From Kallotenue papyrolyticum (GTDB lineage Bacteria; Chloroflexota; Chloroflexia; Chloroflexales; Kallotenuaceae), in the NCBI RefSeq assembly GCF_000526415.1, contig NZ_JAGA01000001.1:496001-560000 (forward strand): a DNA stretch of 64,000 nucleotides, written 5' to 3'. The translations under genes and the position numbers were made by a program. The notes under the pieces were generated by a model that saw only the letters and a program-made list of their open reading frames with translations, had not been told where the DNA came from and did not search any database. Shown here in pieces: positions 47,807 to 56,094 of the stretch; positions within the stretch are counted from its first letter, which is position 1; each line of letters begins with the position of its first letter.

Positions 47807-49864
47807 ATGCGGCGCGCCTCGCTCAGCACGATTCTGGTCGCCGGCAACGTCGGGCTGCTGCTGCTGGCTGCGCTGGGTGTCGCCAGCGTGGCCGTTGTTT
47901 TATTACGTCACCTTGCCGACCAACAAGCGCTGGCACGCGTGACACAGGCCGCGGTCGTGGCGCAGCAAACCTGGCGCGCCGAGGAGCAACGCCTGGCGAT
48001 CACGGCGCAGTTGCTGGCCGAACGGCCCACCCTGCAACGCCTGCTGGCGCAGGAGCGGCACGCCGAACTGCGCACGTTTCTGGATCAATTTCGGCGCACG
48101 GCGCGCCTGGACGGCTGGGCGCTGCGCCACCATGGCACGCTTGTACTGAACAGCGCAGCGCTTCCAACGACGTTACCACGCTTCGACGACACCCTGCTGG
48201 CGACGCCCGCCGATCAGGCACCGCTACTCCTGGCGCGCGCCCCGATCGCCGCGCAACCCGGCTACGAGGTGTTGGTTGCGCGCCGCCTGGACACAGCACT
48301 GCTGCAACAGCTCGGCGCGGCGGCCGACTTGCCGGTGCGCTGGCTGCCCGCCGCAGCACTTGGCGGTGACGCCACCCTCGCCGAGGTAGCCACGCGCGCC
48401 CTGCAGCAGAATGCGCCCGCTGCCGCCCGCAGCGCGGCGCAGCGCCAATATCTGGCTGCCGTCCCGCTCGGCAGCGCCGGCGCGCCACCGGCGGGCGTAC
48501 TGCTGATGACGCTGCCCACTACGGCCGTAGATGCCTCGCTGCAGCATCTACTGGCGACGCTGCTGGCGCTGACGCTGCTGCTCAGCGCGCTGGCGACGCT
48601 GGGCAGTCTGCTGCTGGCCCGGCGCCTGACCCTGCCGCTCACCGCACTGATCCACACCGCGACGCGCATCGGCCACGGCGATCTGCACACACCCGCGCGC
48701 GTGCACGCCGGCGGCGAGGTCGGTGCGCTGGCCGCGGCGCTGGAAGAGATGCGCCAGCGGCTGTTGCGGCTGACCGCCGATCTGGGCCGCCAACGTGCCG
48801 AAGCGCAGGCGATCCTCAGCGGCATGGACGAGGGCGTCTTCACGGTTGACCGCGAACGACGGCTGCGCTACCTCAATCCGCAGGCTGCTGCGCTGCTGGG
48901 CACGACGCCTGAAGCGGCGCAGGGCCGCTTCTGTGGCGACGTGCTCAACCCGCGCCTAGCAGACGGTACCCGCCCGTGTGCCACCGCCTGCCCGATCCTA
49001 CACGCCCGCTTCCGGGGCAGCGCGCGCGCCACCGAACACTTGCTGCTCTCCACCGGCGAGCGCCGTAGTGTGGTGATCACCAGCGCCGCACCGGTCGCGC
49101 AACACCAAGTCCAGGTGCTGCGCGACGAAACCGCTCAGGAGGCGGTCCATCGGCTGCGCGCCGCGGTGCTGGCCAACATCTCGCACGAGTTCCGCACGCC
49201 GCTGTCGGCGCAACTGGCCTCGATCGAGCTGTTGCTGGCCCAGCTCCCCACACTCAGCACCGCCCAGATCGCCGAGCTGGTGCGCGCGCTGCAGCGCAGC
49301 ACGCTGCGGCTGACCCATCTGATCGACAACCTGCTGGAAAGCGTGCGCCTGGAGGTCGGCCAGGAGCCGCTCCGCCGCCAGCCGCTGGCGCTGGATGCGG
49401 TGATCGAAGAGGCGCTGGAGCTGGTGCAGCCGCTGCTGGCGCAGCGCGGGCAGCGCGTCGAGCTCGATCTGCCCTATCCACTGCCGACGCTGCTCGGCGA
49501 CGCGCCGCGCCTGACGCAGGTGCTGGTCAATCTGCTGGCCAATGCCAACAAGTTTGCCCCCGCCGACTCGATCATCAGCATCGGTGGCGCGGTCACCGCC
49601 GAGTATGTGGAGCTGTGGGTTGACGATCAGGGACCGGGCCTGCCCGCCACCGACCGCCGCCTGATCTTTGAGCCCTTTCACCGCGCCAACCGTGGCGAGC
49701 CGACGCCGCAGGGCATCGGCCTGGGATTGTGGATCGCCCAACGCATCATCGAGCAGCATGGCGGCACGCTGAGCGCCGAAGCCCGCGCACCCGGCGCGCG
49801 CTTCCGGCTGCGGCTACCGCGTCCCACGTCGGAGGAAGTATATGAAGATCCTAGTCGTCGATGA
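47807..49864 (+). CDS. Membrane sensor histidine kinase (HAMP-PAS-HisKA-HATPase)
   Basis: A 685-residue kinase. TM1 is near 8-35, an extracytoplasmic domain spans about 36-240, and TM2 lies near 245-270 (LLATLLALTLLLSALATLGSLLLA). A HAMP domain follows, then a PAS domain (MDEGVFTVDRERRLRYLNPQAAALLG) that contains RPCATACP, a Cys pair seen in a PAS subgroup and possibly redox or metal sensitive. HisKA has the phosphoacceptor in NISHEFRTPLSAQLAS; the ATP domain has NLLANANKFAP (N box), DDQGPGL and GIGLGLWIAQRI. It overlaps the response regulator gene by 23 bases, so the two are a pair. Its place after the sulfate importer suggests a related signal, which is not proven. Confidence 0.93.
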   Translation: MRRASLSTILVAGNVGLLLLAALGVASVAVVLLRHLADQQALARVTQAAVVAQQTWRAEEQRLAITAQLLAERPTLQRLLAQERHAELRTFLDQFRRTARLDGWALRHHGTLVLNSAALPTTLPRFDDTLLATPADQAPLLLARAPIAAQPGYEVLVARRLDTALLQQLGAAADLPVRWLPAAALGGDATLAEVATRALQQNAPAAARSAAQRQYLAAVPLGSAGAPPAGVLLMTLPTTAVDASLQHLLATLLALTLLLSALATLGSLLLARRLTLPLTALIHTATRIGHGDLHTPARVHAGGEVGALAAALEEMRQRLLRLTADLGRQRAEAQAILSGMDEGVFTVDRERRLRYLNPQAAALLGTTPEAAQGRFCGDVLNPRLADGTRPCATACPILHARFRGSARATEHLLLSTGERRSVVITSAAPVAQHQVQVLRDETAQEAVHRLRAAVLANISHEFRTPLSAQLASIELLLAQLPTLSTAQIAELVRALQRSTLRLTHLIDNLLESVRLEVGQEPLRRQPLALDAVIEEALELVQPLLAQRGQRVELDLPYPLPTLLGDAPRLTQVLVNLLANANKFAPADSIISIGGAVTAEYVELWVDDQGPGLPATDRRLIFEPFHRANRGEPTPQGIGLGLWIAQRIIEQHGGTLSAEARAPGARFRLRLPRPTSEEVYEDPSRR

Positions 49865-50528
49865 TGATCTGGAGCTGGCCGCGCTGATCGGCTTTGCGCT
49901 GCGCCAGGCCGGCTACCTGGTGGTGCAGGCCGCCGATGGGCGCGCCGCCCTGCAGCTCTTTGAGCAAGAACGACCCGACCTGGTGATCCTGGACGTCAAC
50001 CTGCCCCAGCTGGACGGCTTCGAGGTCTGCCGCCAGCTACGCAGTCGCGCCGCCACGCCGATCATGCTGTTGACCGTGCGCGCCGGCGAGGATGACCAGG
50101 TGCGCGGCCTGGATCTGGGCGCGGACGACTATCTGACCAAGCCCTTCAGTCCACGCACCCTACTGGCGCGTGTCCGCGCACTGCTGCGCCGCGCCGGCCT
50201 GGAGCGCGCAGCGCAACCCCACCATCAGGGCGATATCCTGCTTGATCCGGAAGCGCAGACCGTTGCGATTGCCGGCAACCCGCCCGTGCGCCTCACCAAC
50301 CTGGAGTTCCGTCTACTGCACTACCTGCTGGCCAACGCCGAACACCCCGTGCCCTTTGAGCGGCTGATCGGTCAGATCTGGGGCTACCACAGCAGCGGTG
50401 ATCGTCACCTGCTCAAGCAACTGGTGCACCGCCTGCGCCAGAAGATCGAGCGCGATCCGGCAGCACCGATCTACCTGGTCACCGTACCCAACATCGGCTA
50501 TATGCTGCACGCGCGTGCGCCGCTCTAG
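49842..50528 (+). CDS. OmpR/PhoB-family response regulator
   Basis: A 228-residue DNA-binding response regulator. The receiver domain has the acidic pocket VVDDD near residue 7, the phosphorylated aspartate Asp51 in LVILDVNLPQLDGFEV and the lysine in DDYLTKPFSPRTLLARV. Residues 130-225 are the winged-helix output domain (VRLTNLEFRLLHYLLANAEHPVPFERLIGQIWGY, HLLKQLVHRLRQKIE, VPNIGYML). It is encoded with, and overlaps, the histidine kinase gene. A putative target is the sulfate operon just upstream, but no binding site was found. Confidence 0.95.
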   Translation: MKILVVDDDLELAALIGFALRQAGYLVVQAADGRAALQLFEQERPDLVILDVNLPQLDGFEVCRQLRSRAATPIMLLTVRAGEDDQVRGLDLGADDYLTKPFSPRTLLARVRALLRRAGLERAAQPHHQGDILLDPEAQTVAIAGNPPVRLTNLEFRLLHYLLANAEHPVPFERLIGQIWGYHSSGDRHLLKQLVHRLRQKIERDPAAPIYLVTVPNIGYMLHARAPL

Positions 50529-50585
50529 CCAGGTCGTCCGGATGGGTGCCTCGAAGGCCTATGGCGCAGCAGGACCGTTGCAAAC

Positions 50586-50615
50586 TTGCATTCAAGGCAT
50601 AAAATCTTTTAATAT
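50586..50615 (+). promoter_or_regulatory. Promoter of the membrane STAS-domain gene
   Basis: TTGCAT (50586-50591), an 18-base AT-rich spacer, and TAATAT (50610-50615), in an unusually AT-rich 40-base patch. Transcription would start about 90 bases before the GTG start codon. Confidence 0.65.
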
Positions 50616-50710
50616 AGTGGCGCTGCAGTTGGCATCAATGCTGGTTGACCCTTCCACTGCCGCGAGGGCGAACACTGCCGGCCAGCGCGCTAGCGTAGGA
50701 GTACCACACC

Positions 50711-51976
50711 GTGCCATCGACGCCCCTATTCACACGCATGCCGACCCGCCTGGCCTGGCAGATCGGCGCCATTGCCCTCGGCATGGGCACGCTGCTGCTG
50801 ATCACCACGCTGCTGTCGATCATCGGACTCCTGCACCTGCGTCACACCAACGCCGCCGCCCTGCAAGCCCAGCAACGCGCGATGCTGGCCCAGCACCTCA
50901 GCACCGAGCTGAACGCCTATGCCGCGATCGTGCTGGAAATCGCCTGGACACATACCACGCGCCAGATCGAGCTGGACCGCCTGGAAAAACGCTTTCGCGA
51001 CGATCTAGACCAGGCGCGACAGACCACCACCGCGCCCGAACAGCGTGCGCTGCTCGACAGTCTGGAGCAACTGTATAAAGATTTTAGTGATACAGCGCAC
51101 GTGATCGTCCAGCGCAGCCAGCAGGGGCGCGACAGCGAAGCTACGGTGCTGTGGCTGCGCGCCAAAAACACCAGCCTACGCCTGCTGGACACGGCACGGG
51201 AATATGCGCGGCTGCAGCAAGTCCAAGCTGAAGCCATGCAACGCCAGGCGGCGCAACGCACCTGGTGGATCATCGCCCTGGTTGTCGCCGGCGCCGTGCT
51301 GGCGCTCGCGCTGGGACTTGGCATCGCCGCGCTGTTGAGCCGGCGCATTGCGCAGGCCCTGCGCCAGATCACTGCCGCGGCGCAGCGCTTCGCCAAAGGC
51401 CACCTGCAACCCATGCCTATTCCCCATAGCGTCGACGAGCTGGCAACCCTGGCACAGACCTTCAACCAGATGGCCGGTGAGCTGCAGCAGCAGTACGCCG
51501 CGCAGCAGCGCTGGAACGAACAGCTCGAAGCCCAAGTGCAGCAGCGCACCGCCGAGCTGGAACAGGCGCTGGCCCACCAACGCGATCTGCTGACGACCAT
51601 TCGGCGCATGTCCACGCCGGTCTTGCCGGTGCTCGACGGCGTGCTGGTCATGCCGTTGATCGGACTGCTGGACGATGAACGCATGGCCAATGCGCAGGCA
51701 GCGCTGTTGCAGGCGCTGGAGCAGGAGCGTGCCCATACGGCGATCCTAGACATCACCGGCGTGCCGGTGGTTGATACCGCCGTCGCGCAGCAGATCGTCG
51801 CCACCGTGCAGCAGGCACGGCTGTTGGGCGCGAGCTGCCTGGTGGTCGGCATTACGCCGGCCGTCGCCCAGGCGTTGGTGCGCCTGGATGTCGATATGCG
51901 CCAGGTGCTGACCAGCAGCGATCTGCGCTCGGCGGTGCGCCAGGTGCTGCGTTTCCAACCCCTCAAAGCGCGCTGA
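50711..51976 (+). CDS. Membrane HAMP-coiled-coil-STAS protein (RsbR-like)
   Basis: A 421-residue protein. TM1 (about 16-45), an extracytoplasmic helical sensor of about 150 residues (four-helix-bundle type), TM2 (WWIIALVVAGAVLALALGLGIAALLS), a HAMP domain (IAQALRQITAAAQRFAKGHL), a coiled coil (EQLEAQVQQRTAELEQALAHQ), then a C-terminal STAS domain (VLPVLDGVLVMPLIGLLDDERMANAQAALLQAL). DITGVPVVDTAVAQQI contains the Thr that RsbR/RsbS proteins have phosphorylated by RsbT. This looks like a membrane receptor whose output is a stressosome-like STAS domain in place of a kinase or methyl-accepting domain. GTG 50711 follows AGGAG; an ATG at 50738 is an alternative. No RsbT kinase gene is adjacent. Confidence 0.85.
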   Translation: MPSTPLFTRMPTRLAWQIGAIALGMGTLLLITTLLSIIGLLHLRHTNAAALQAQQRAMLAQHLSTELNAYAAIVLEIAWTHTTRQIELDRLEKRFRDDLDQARQTTTAPEQRALLDSLEQLYKDFSDTAHVIVQRSQQGRDSEATVLWLRAKNTSLRLLDTAREYARLQQVQAEAMQRQAAQRTWWIIALVVAGAVLALALGLGIAALLSRRIAQALRQITAAAQRFAKGHLQPMPIPHSVDELATLAQTFNQMAGELQQQYAAQQRWNEQLEAQVQQRTAELEQALAHQRDLLTTIRRMSTPVLPVLDGVLVMPLIGLLDDERMANAQAALLQALEQERAHTAILDITGVPVVDTAVAQQIVATVQQARLLGASCLVVGITPAVAQALVRLDVDMRQVLTSSDLRSAVRQVLRFQPLKAR

Positions 51977-52039
51977 CGCCACCCTGCTGAGCATGGTATC
52001 CTACCCATAGGGGCGCCCGTCAACCCGGTCGCGCTCCGC

Positions 52040-54013
52040 ATGGGTATGATCGGACATCTCCGGCAGCGTCTGCGCCTGCGCCGAGGCGCGCCGACCACCG
52101 CCACGCCCACGTTGCCGCCTTACGCCTCGACCCTGACGCGCCTGGCCTATCTGGCCACCGGCGACGCCGACAGCGCTGCAGCCCTGATCGCGACCCTGCT
52201 GTTGGAACGGCCAACCTCCTTCGGGCAGGCGGTTCGGTATCTGGCTGCGCGGCTGCCCGAGAGCTGGCTGAGCTGGCCCGGCGAGGCCGGTCCCGCGGAG
52301 TGGCTGGCGCTGCGTCTGCGCCCAGAACAAGCTCACCGTCTGATCTCGATGCTGGGCGAGTGGCGGCCACTCGAGCGACTGGCGCTGGCGCTGTATCTGG
52401 AGCAGAACGTCCGTCGCGATGAGCTGGATGCTTGGCTGGGCAGCACCGGCATGGCCGAGCGGCTGAGCACGGCGATCGGCGCGCTGGGCGCGCGCCTCGG
52501 CTGGGTCCCGCCGGGCGGAACAGCGCCGGCCTGCCAGACCCTAATGCTCGACCTGGTCGATCAGGATGATGAGCAGATCGATGCCACCCTGCGCCGCCAC
52601 TGCAGCGTCTGTCCCGCCTGCCGTGCGCGCCGCGCCGGACTGCTCCACACACGGCACCTGCTGGCGATCGCGCTGCGCGTCTGTTTTCGCAGGCCCACAC
52701 CACCACTCGTCCCCCTGTTGCAGCGCGCCTACGAGCAACGCCGTCAGCAACGCCCACACCTTCTGCGTCTGGCCCTGCTGCTGCCAGCGCTGCTGCTGTT
52801 GGCCGGCATGCTGCGGCCACCGGCAGCGCCACCATCCGCGGCTGCCGCACCGCCCGTCACCGCCCGCCAGGTTCTCGAACGCGCCCTATACCGGTTCGAC
52901 AGGCCACCACAGCCGCGTGGCATCCTCCACGAGCGCGCCAGCATCCGTCTGCGCGATACGGCGCTGGTCATCGAGCGCTGGTTCGATTACCGCCCGCCTC
53001 ACCGCCTGCGGCTGACGGTGCGCCGCGCCGATCAGGCAGCGCCACTCCTCGATCTGGCACTGAACGGCCCTGATCACCTGACCTACCTGTTTGATCCGGT
53101 GATCGGTCGTCCGCACAGCGGAACGCTGCGCAACGCCGATCTGATGCCGCTGCTGCCACTGCTGGCGCAACTGCCCACCGCCGGCACCCTGGGCCTGATG
53201 CCCGTCCCGCAGGAGGATCTCGATCTCGCCCTGCTGGCCGAGGCCTGGCGCGGCGATGCGGCGCTGCTGGGCAGCACGCGCTGGCGCGGGCGTCCCGCCT
53301 GGTTGCTCATCGCCAACGCAGGCCAGGACCAGCGCCTGACCCTGACCGTCGATCAGCAGACGTTCAGCCTGTTGGAAGCGCGCAGCAGCACCCCTGGCGC
53401 CCTCGCATCCAGCGCCGTGCTCCGCTGGCGCCTCGAAGACATCGCCGTGCTCGCGCCCGAGAGCGTGCCGGCGACGCGCTTCGTCTTACCCGAGCAGCCG
53501 CCGATCACCGCGCTCGATCCGCGCCAGTTTCTACGCCCGCCGCTGGCCGAGCTGGACCTGCGCAGCGCCGCGGCCCTAACGCTGCTCGCCGTGCCCGAGG
53601 CCCCGCCCGAACCCCCACTGGTCGCCGCCATCCGCAACCGCAGCAGCCTGCGCGCGCCGCTCTACCAGGTTTACGAGGGTCGCTGGAGCACGCTGGTGAT
53701 CACCGCGCCGCCGATCTTCCCGCCCCCGGAAACGGTAGCGCTGACGCGGCGCTTTGCCGGCGGACGCTACGCCATGCTCGCCACTACCCTGCCGCAGACC
53801 ACCGTGCTGGAATTCACGCTGGACGCCGCGCCCAAACAGCGCATGCGCCTGTACCTGTGGCATCTGTTGGCCGACGACGCCGACCGCGAGGCGCTGGCCA
53901 TCCAAACGCTGGCGAGCATGCGCCTGGTGGACGACGCCAACGTTGCGCGCTACGCCGAACGCTTCGCCATGCCGCCGCACCCGCACTCCGCGCGCCCGAC
54001 GCGCACCCCGTAA
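52040..54013 (+). CDS. Sigma-like / zinc anti-sigma / transmembrane / RseB-LolA-like fusion, function unknown
   Basis: A 657-residue single-pass membrane protein. Residues 28-155 look like a degenerate ECF sigma factor: TLTRLAYLATGDADSAAALI recalls region 2 and EWRPLERLALALYLEQNVRRDELDAWLG recalls region 4. Residues 187-194 form an anti-sigma zinc motif H-x3-C-x2-C (RRHCSVCPACRAR). A membrane helix follows at 241-258. The outer part (275-640) starts VTARQVLERALYRFD and has beta strands (RLRLTVRRADQAAPLLDLALN, RPAWLLIANAGQDQRLTLTVDQQTFSLLEA) like LolA/RseB-type lipoprotein-binding domains. It may sense the envelope and pass the signal through its own N-terminus. The sigma resemblance is weak; the zinc motif and helix are clear. 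It is not next to a separate sigma gene. Confidence 0.65.
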   Translation: MGMIGHLRQRLRLRRGAPTTATPTLPPYASTLTRLAYLATGDADSAAALIATLLLERPTSFGQAVRYLAARLPESWLSWPGEAGPAEWLALRLRPEQAHRLISMLGEWRPLERLALALYLEQNVRRDELDAWLGSTGMAERLSTAIGALGARLGWVPPGGTAPACQTLMLDLVDQDDEQIDATLRRHCSVCPACRARRAGLLHTRHLLAIALRVCFRRPTPPLVPLLQRAYEQRRQQRPHLLRLALLLPALLLLAGMLRPPAAPPSAAAAPPVTARQVLERALYRFDRPPQPRGILHERASIRLRDTALVIERWFDYRPPHRLRLTVRRADQAAPLLDLALNGPDHLTYLFDPVIGRPHSGTLRNADLMPLLPLLAQLPTAGTLGLMPVPQEDLDLALLAEAWRGDAALLGSTRWRGRPAWLLIANAGQDQRLTLTVDQQTFSLLEARSSTPGALASSAVLRWRLEDIAVLAPESVPATRFVLPEQPPITALDPRQFLRPPLAELDLRSAAALTLLAVPEAPPEPPLVAAIRNRSSLRAPLYQVYEGRWSTLVITAPPIFPPPETVALTRRFAGGRYAMLATTLPQTTVLEFTLDAAPKQRMRLYLWHLLADDADREALAIQTLASMRLVDDANVARYAERFAMPPHPHSARPTRTP

Positions 54014-54075
54014 GCCTCTCCGCCGTGCATCGGCGCTCCCTCGCCACCATGCGCAGCCAGCGAGCTGCCCCTGGC

Positions 54076-54104
54076 TTGACAGCCCGAGCGGGGCATGGTT
54101 TAAT
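54076..54104 (+). promoter_or_regulatory. Promoter of the zinc-responsive arsR-CDF operon
   Basis: TTGACA (54076-54081), a 17-base spacer and TTTAAT (54099-54104), 29 bases before the ArsR-family start codon. The -10 box overlaps the palindromic operator. Confidence 0.75.
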
Positions 54105-54119
54105 AATTGAGCAATTATT
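54102..54119. promoter_or_regulatory. ArsR-family operator
   Basis: AATAATTG (54102-54109), AG, CAATTATT (54112-54119), a perfect 8-2-8 inverted repeat overlapping the -10 box, in the AT-rich style of SmtB/CzrA operators. The regulator encoded just downstream should bind here in the absence of metal. Confidence 0.8.
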
Positions 54120-54132
54120 CAGATATTGAGGA

Positions 54133-54489
54133 ATGATGATCGCCTACGAAGCATCGCAAGGGCCATCCATGCTGGAAGACATCCGCCAGCGCACGATCTC
54201 GCCTGAGGCAGCGCAGGCGCTGGCGCGCATCTTCAAAGCCATGGCCGATCCGACGCGCGTGCGCATGCTGCATGCTCTGTCCCAAGGCGAACTGCCCGTC
54301 TGCGACCTGGCGCAGCTGATCGGGCTCAGCGAGTCGGCAGTGTCGCACCAGCTCAGCCTGCTCTATGCGCTGCGCATCGTTCGGCGGCGCAAGCACGGCC
54401 GGCATGTCTTCTATGCGCTGGACGACGAGCATATTCGGCGACTCATCGAACAAGGCATGGCCCATCAGGCACATCAGGAGGCGAGCTGA
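54133..54489 (+). CDS. ArsR/SmtB-family metalloregulator, zinc-type (CzrA/SmtB-like)
   Basis: A 118-residue winged-helix repressor. The DNA-binding part is FKAMADPTRVRMLHAL...LPVCDLAQLIGLSESAVSHQLSLL. The last helix holds Asp98, His100, His111 and His114, exactly the D-x-H...H-x2-H spacing of the alpha-5 zinc site of CzrA and SmtB. A single cysteine (VCDLA) occurs where As/Cd sensors have CVC. So zinc, or cobalt, is the expected inducer. It lies three bases before the cation efflux gene, and its operator covers the promoter. Binding of metal should release DNA and switch on efflux. Confidence 0.93.
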   Translation: MMIAYEASQGPSMLEDIRQRTISPEAAQALARIFKAMADPTRVRMLHALSQGELPVCDLAQLIGLSESAVSHQLSLLYALRIVRRRKHGRHVFYALDDEHIRRLIEQGMAHQAHQEAS

Positions 54490-54492
54490 ACC

Positions 54493-55494
54493 ATGCAGTC
54501 GAGCGAGCTTCGACGCTTCCATGGGTGTGGCAACGGCAGCGCCGGGTGCGTCGCACCACCCGATGCGCATAGCACGACATGCCACGCCTCGCGCAGCGCG
54601 TACCATCAGCATCGCAGCGGCGTGCGCGCCATGACCATCGCGCTGACCATAACGGTGAGCATTCTGCTGCTGGAGATCATCGGCGGGTTACTGACCGGCA
54701 GTCTGGCGTTGCTGGCGGATGCCGGCCACGTGCTGACCGACGCGGCGGCGCTGGGATTGAGCCTAGGCGCAGCCTGGCTGGCACGCCGACCGCCCACGCC
54801 GCGCCGCACCTTCGGCCTGTATCGCGCCGAAATTTTGGCGGCGTTGGTCAATGGCACCACGCTGCTGGCGCTGACGCTGGTGATCGTCTGGGAAGCACTT
54901 GGCCGGCTTGCTGCGCCACCCCAGGTGCAGAGCGGCCCACTGCTGATCATCGCCCTGATCGGCCTGGCGGCCAACCTGCTCGCCGGGGCGGTCCTACTGC
55001 GCGCCGATCACGACAACCTCAACGTGCGCAGCGCTTATCTGCACGTACTCGGCGACGCGCTCGGCTCACTCGGCGTGCTGCTGGCGGGTGGGCTGATCGC
55101 GCTCTTCGGCTGGTATCTGGCCGATCCACTGCTCAGCCTGGCGATCAGCGCGCTGCTGCTGCGGAGCGCCTGGCGCCTGCTGCGCGAGACGGTAGATATC
55201 CTGCTCGAAGCCGCGCCACACTCGCTGGACGTGAATGCTATTCGTCGCGCGCTGGCCGCCTCGCCGGGCGTGGCCGATGTACACGATCTGCACGTCTGGA
55301 GCGTCGCCTCCAACTTCGTGGCCCTCAGCGGCCACGTGCGGCTGCAGCGCGCGCCAAGCTGCCGTGAGCACCAGCAGACCCTACGCGACTTGCGTCGGCT
55401 GCTGCGTGAGCGCTTCGGCATCCAGCACGTCACGCTCCAGCTCGAGGAACCAACCTTCACGGAAGACGCCGCGCCCGACGCATCACGGCCTTAG
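54493..55494 (+). CDS. Cation diffusion facilitator (zinc efflux, CzcD/ZitB-like)
   Basis: A 333-residue CDF transporter. The N-terminal 45 residues are His/Cys-rich (HGCGNGSAGC, HSTTCH, YHQHRSG), a likely metal-collecting tail. TM2 has LLADAGHVLTDAAAL and TM5 has HVLGDALGSLGV, giving the His/Asp transport site. The C-terminal cytoplasmic domain has SPGVADVHDLHVWSVASNFVALSGHVRL, typical of zinc CDFs. It exports Zn2+ by proton exchange and is controlled by the ArsR regulator upstream. The start at 54493 keeps the His-rich tail; an ATG at 54631 would remove it. Confidence 0.93.
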   Translation: MQSSELRRFHGCGNGSAGCVAPPDAHSTTCHASRSAYHQHRSGVRAMTIALTITVSILLLEIIGGLLTGSLALLADAGHVLTDAAALGLSLGAAWLARRPPTPRRTFGLYRAEILAALVNGTTLLALTLVIVWEALGRLAAPPQVQSGPLLIIALIGLAANLLAGAVLLRADHDNLNVRSAYLHVLGDALGSLGVLLAGGLIALFGWYLADPLLSLAISALLLRSAWRLLRETVDILLEAAPHSLDVNAIRRALAASPGVADVHDLHVWSVASNFVALSGHVRLQRAPSCREHQQTLRDLRRLLRERFGIQHVTLQLEEPTFTEDAAPDASRP

Positions 55495-56037
55495 AGCAAC
55501 GCGCTCGCGGTCCGTGCGCCGGCTCTGCGCCTCCAACAGAGGCCGGATGTGCGCCTCGAAATCCTCGTCGGTCAACTCGCCCTGCTTGATGAAGCGCACC
55601 ACGCCCTGGCGATCGATGACGTAGGAGCGCGGCAGAAACTGCACCACCCACTGCCGCGCAACGGCGCCGGACTCATCCAGCAGGATCGGGTAGCTGACGG
55701 CGTAGCGCTGCGCGAAGTCTTCGACCGCCGCGCGCGAATCCTGGAACAGTGTGTTGATACCAAGGATACGCAGCCCTGCGTCGCGGTGGTGCTGATCCCA
55801 ATCCACGAAGCGCGGCGTCTCCTGCTCGCAGGGACCACACCAGCTCGCCCAGAAGTTGACGACCACCACATTACCGCGCAACTCGCTGAGACGCACCGGT
55901 TCGCCCGCTAGACTCGCCAGTCGGAAATCGGGTGCGGGCCGGCCCTGCGTCGGCGCGGGCGGCGTCGCGCCACAGGCGGCCAGCAGCGCCAGCAGGGCGC
56001 TCAGCCATGCCAAACGGGGTACAATACCAACGATCAT
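55483..56037 (-). CDS. TlpA/ResA-like thioredoxin-fold lipoprotein
   Basis: A 184-residue exported thiol-disulfide protein. The lipoprotein signal ends in LLAAC (Cys22). The thioredoxin fold starts APDFRLASLAGEPVRLSELRGNVVVVNFWASWCGPC with redox cysteines 67 and 70, followed by GLRILGINTLFQDSRAAVEDFAQRY and YPILLDESGAVARQWVVQFLPRSYVIDRQGVV. Such proteins reduce apocytochromes or other envelope thiols. ATG 56037 follows GGAAG. Its end overlaps the converging CDF gene by 12 bases. It is divergent from the His-rich lipoprotein gene, with 57 bases between starts. Confidence 0.93.
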   Translation of the reverse strand: MIVGIVPRLAWLSALLALLAACGATPPAPTQGRPAPDFRLASLAGEPVRLSELRGNVVVVNFWASWCGPCEQETPRFVDWDQHHRDAGLRILGINTLFQDSRAAVEDFAQRYAVSYPILLDESGAVARQWVVQFLPRSYVIDRQGVVRFIKQGELTDEDFEAHIRPLLEAQSRRTDRERVALRP

Positions 56038-56094
56038 GAGTCTTCCATGGTTCAGCTTGTGCGCCCGCATCGGTCGCGGGCTGAAAGGAGCAGC

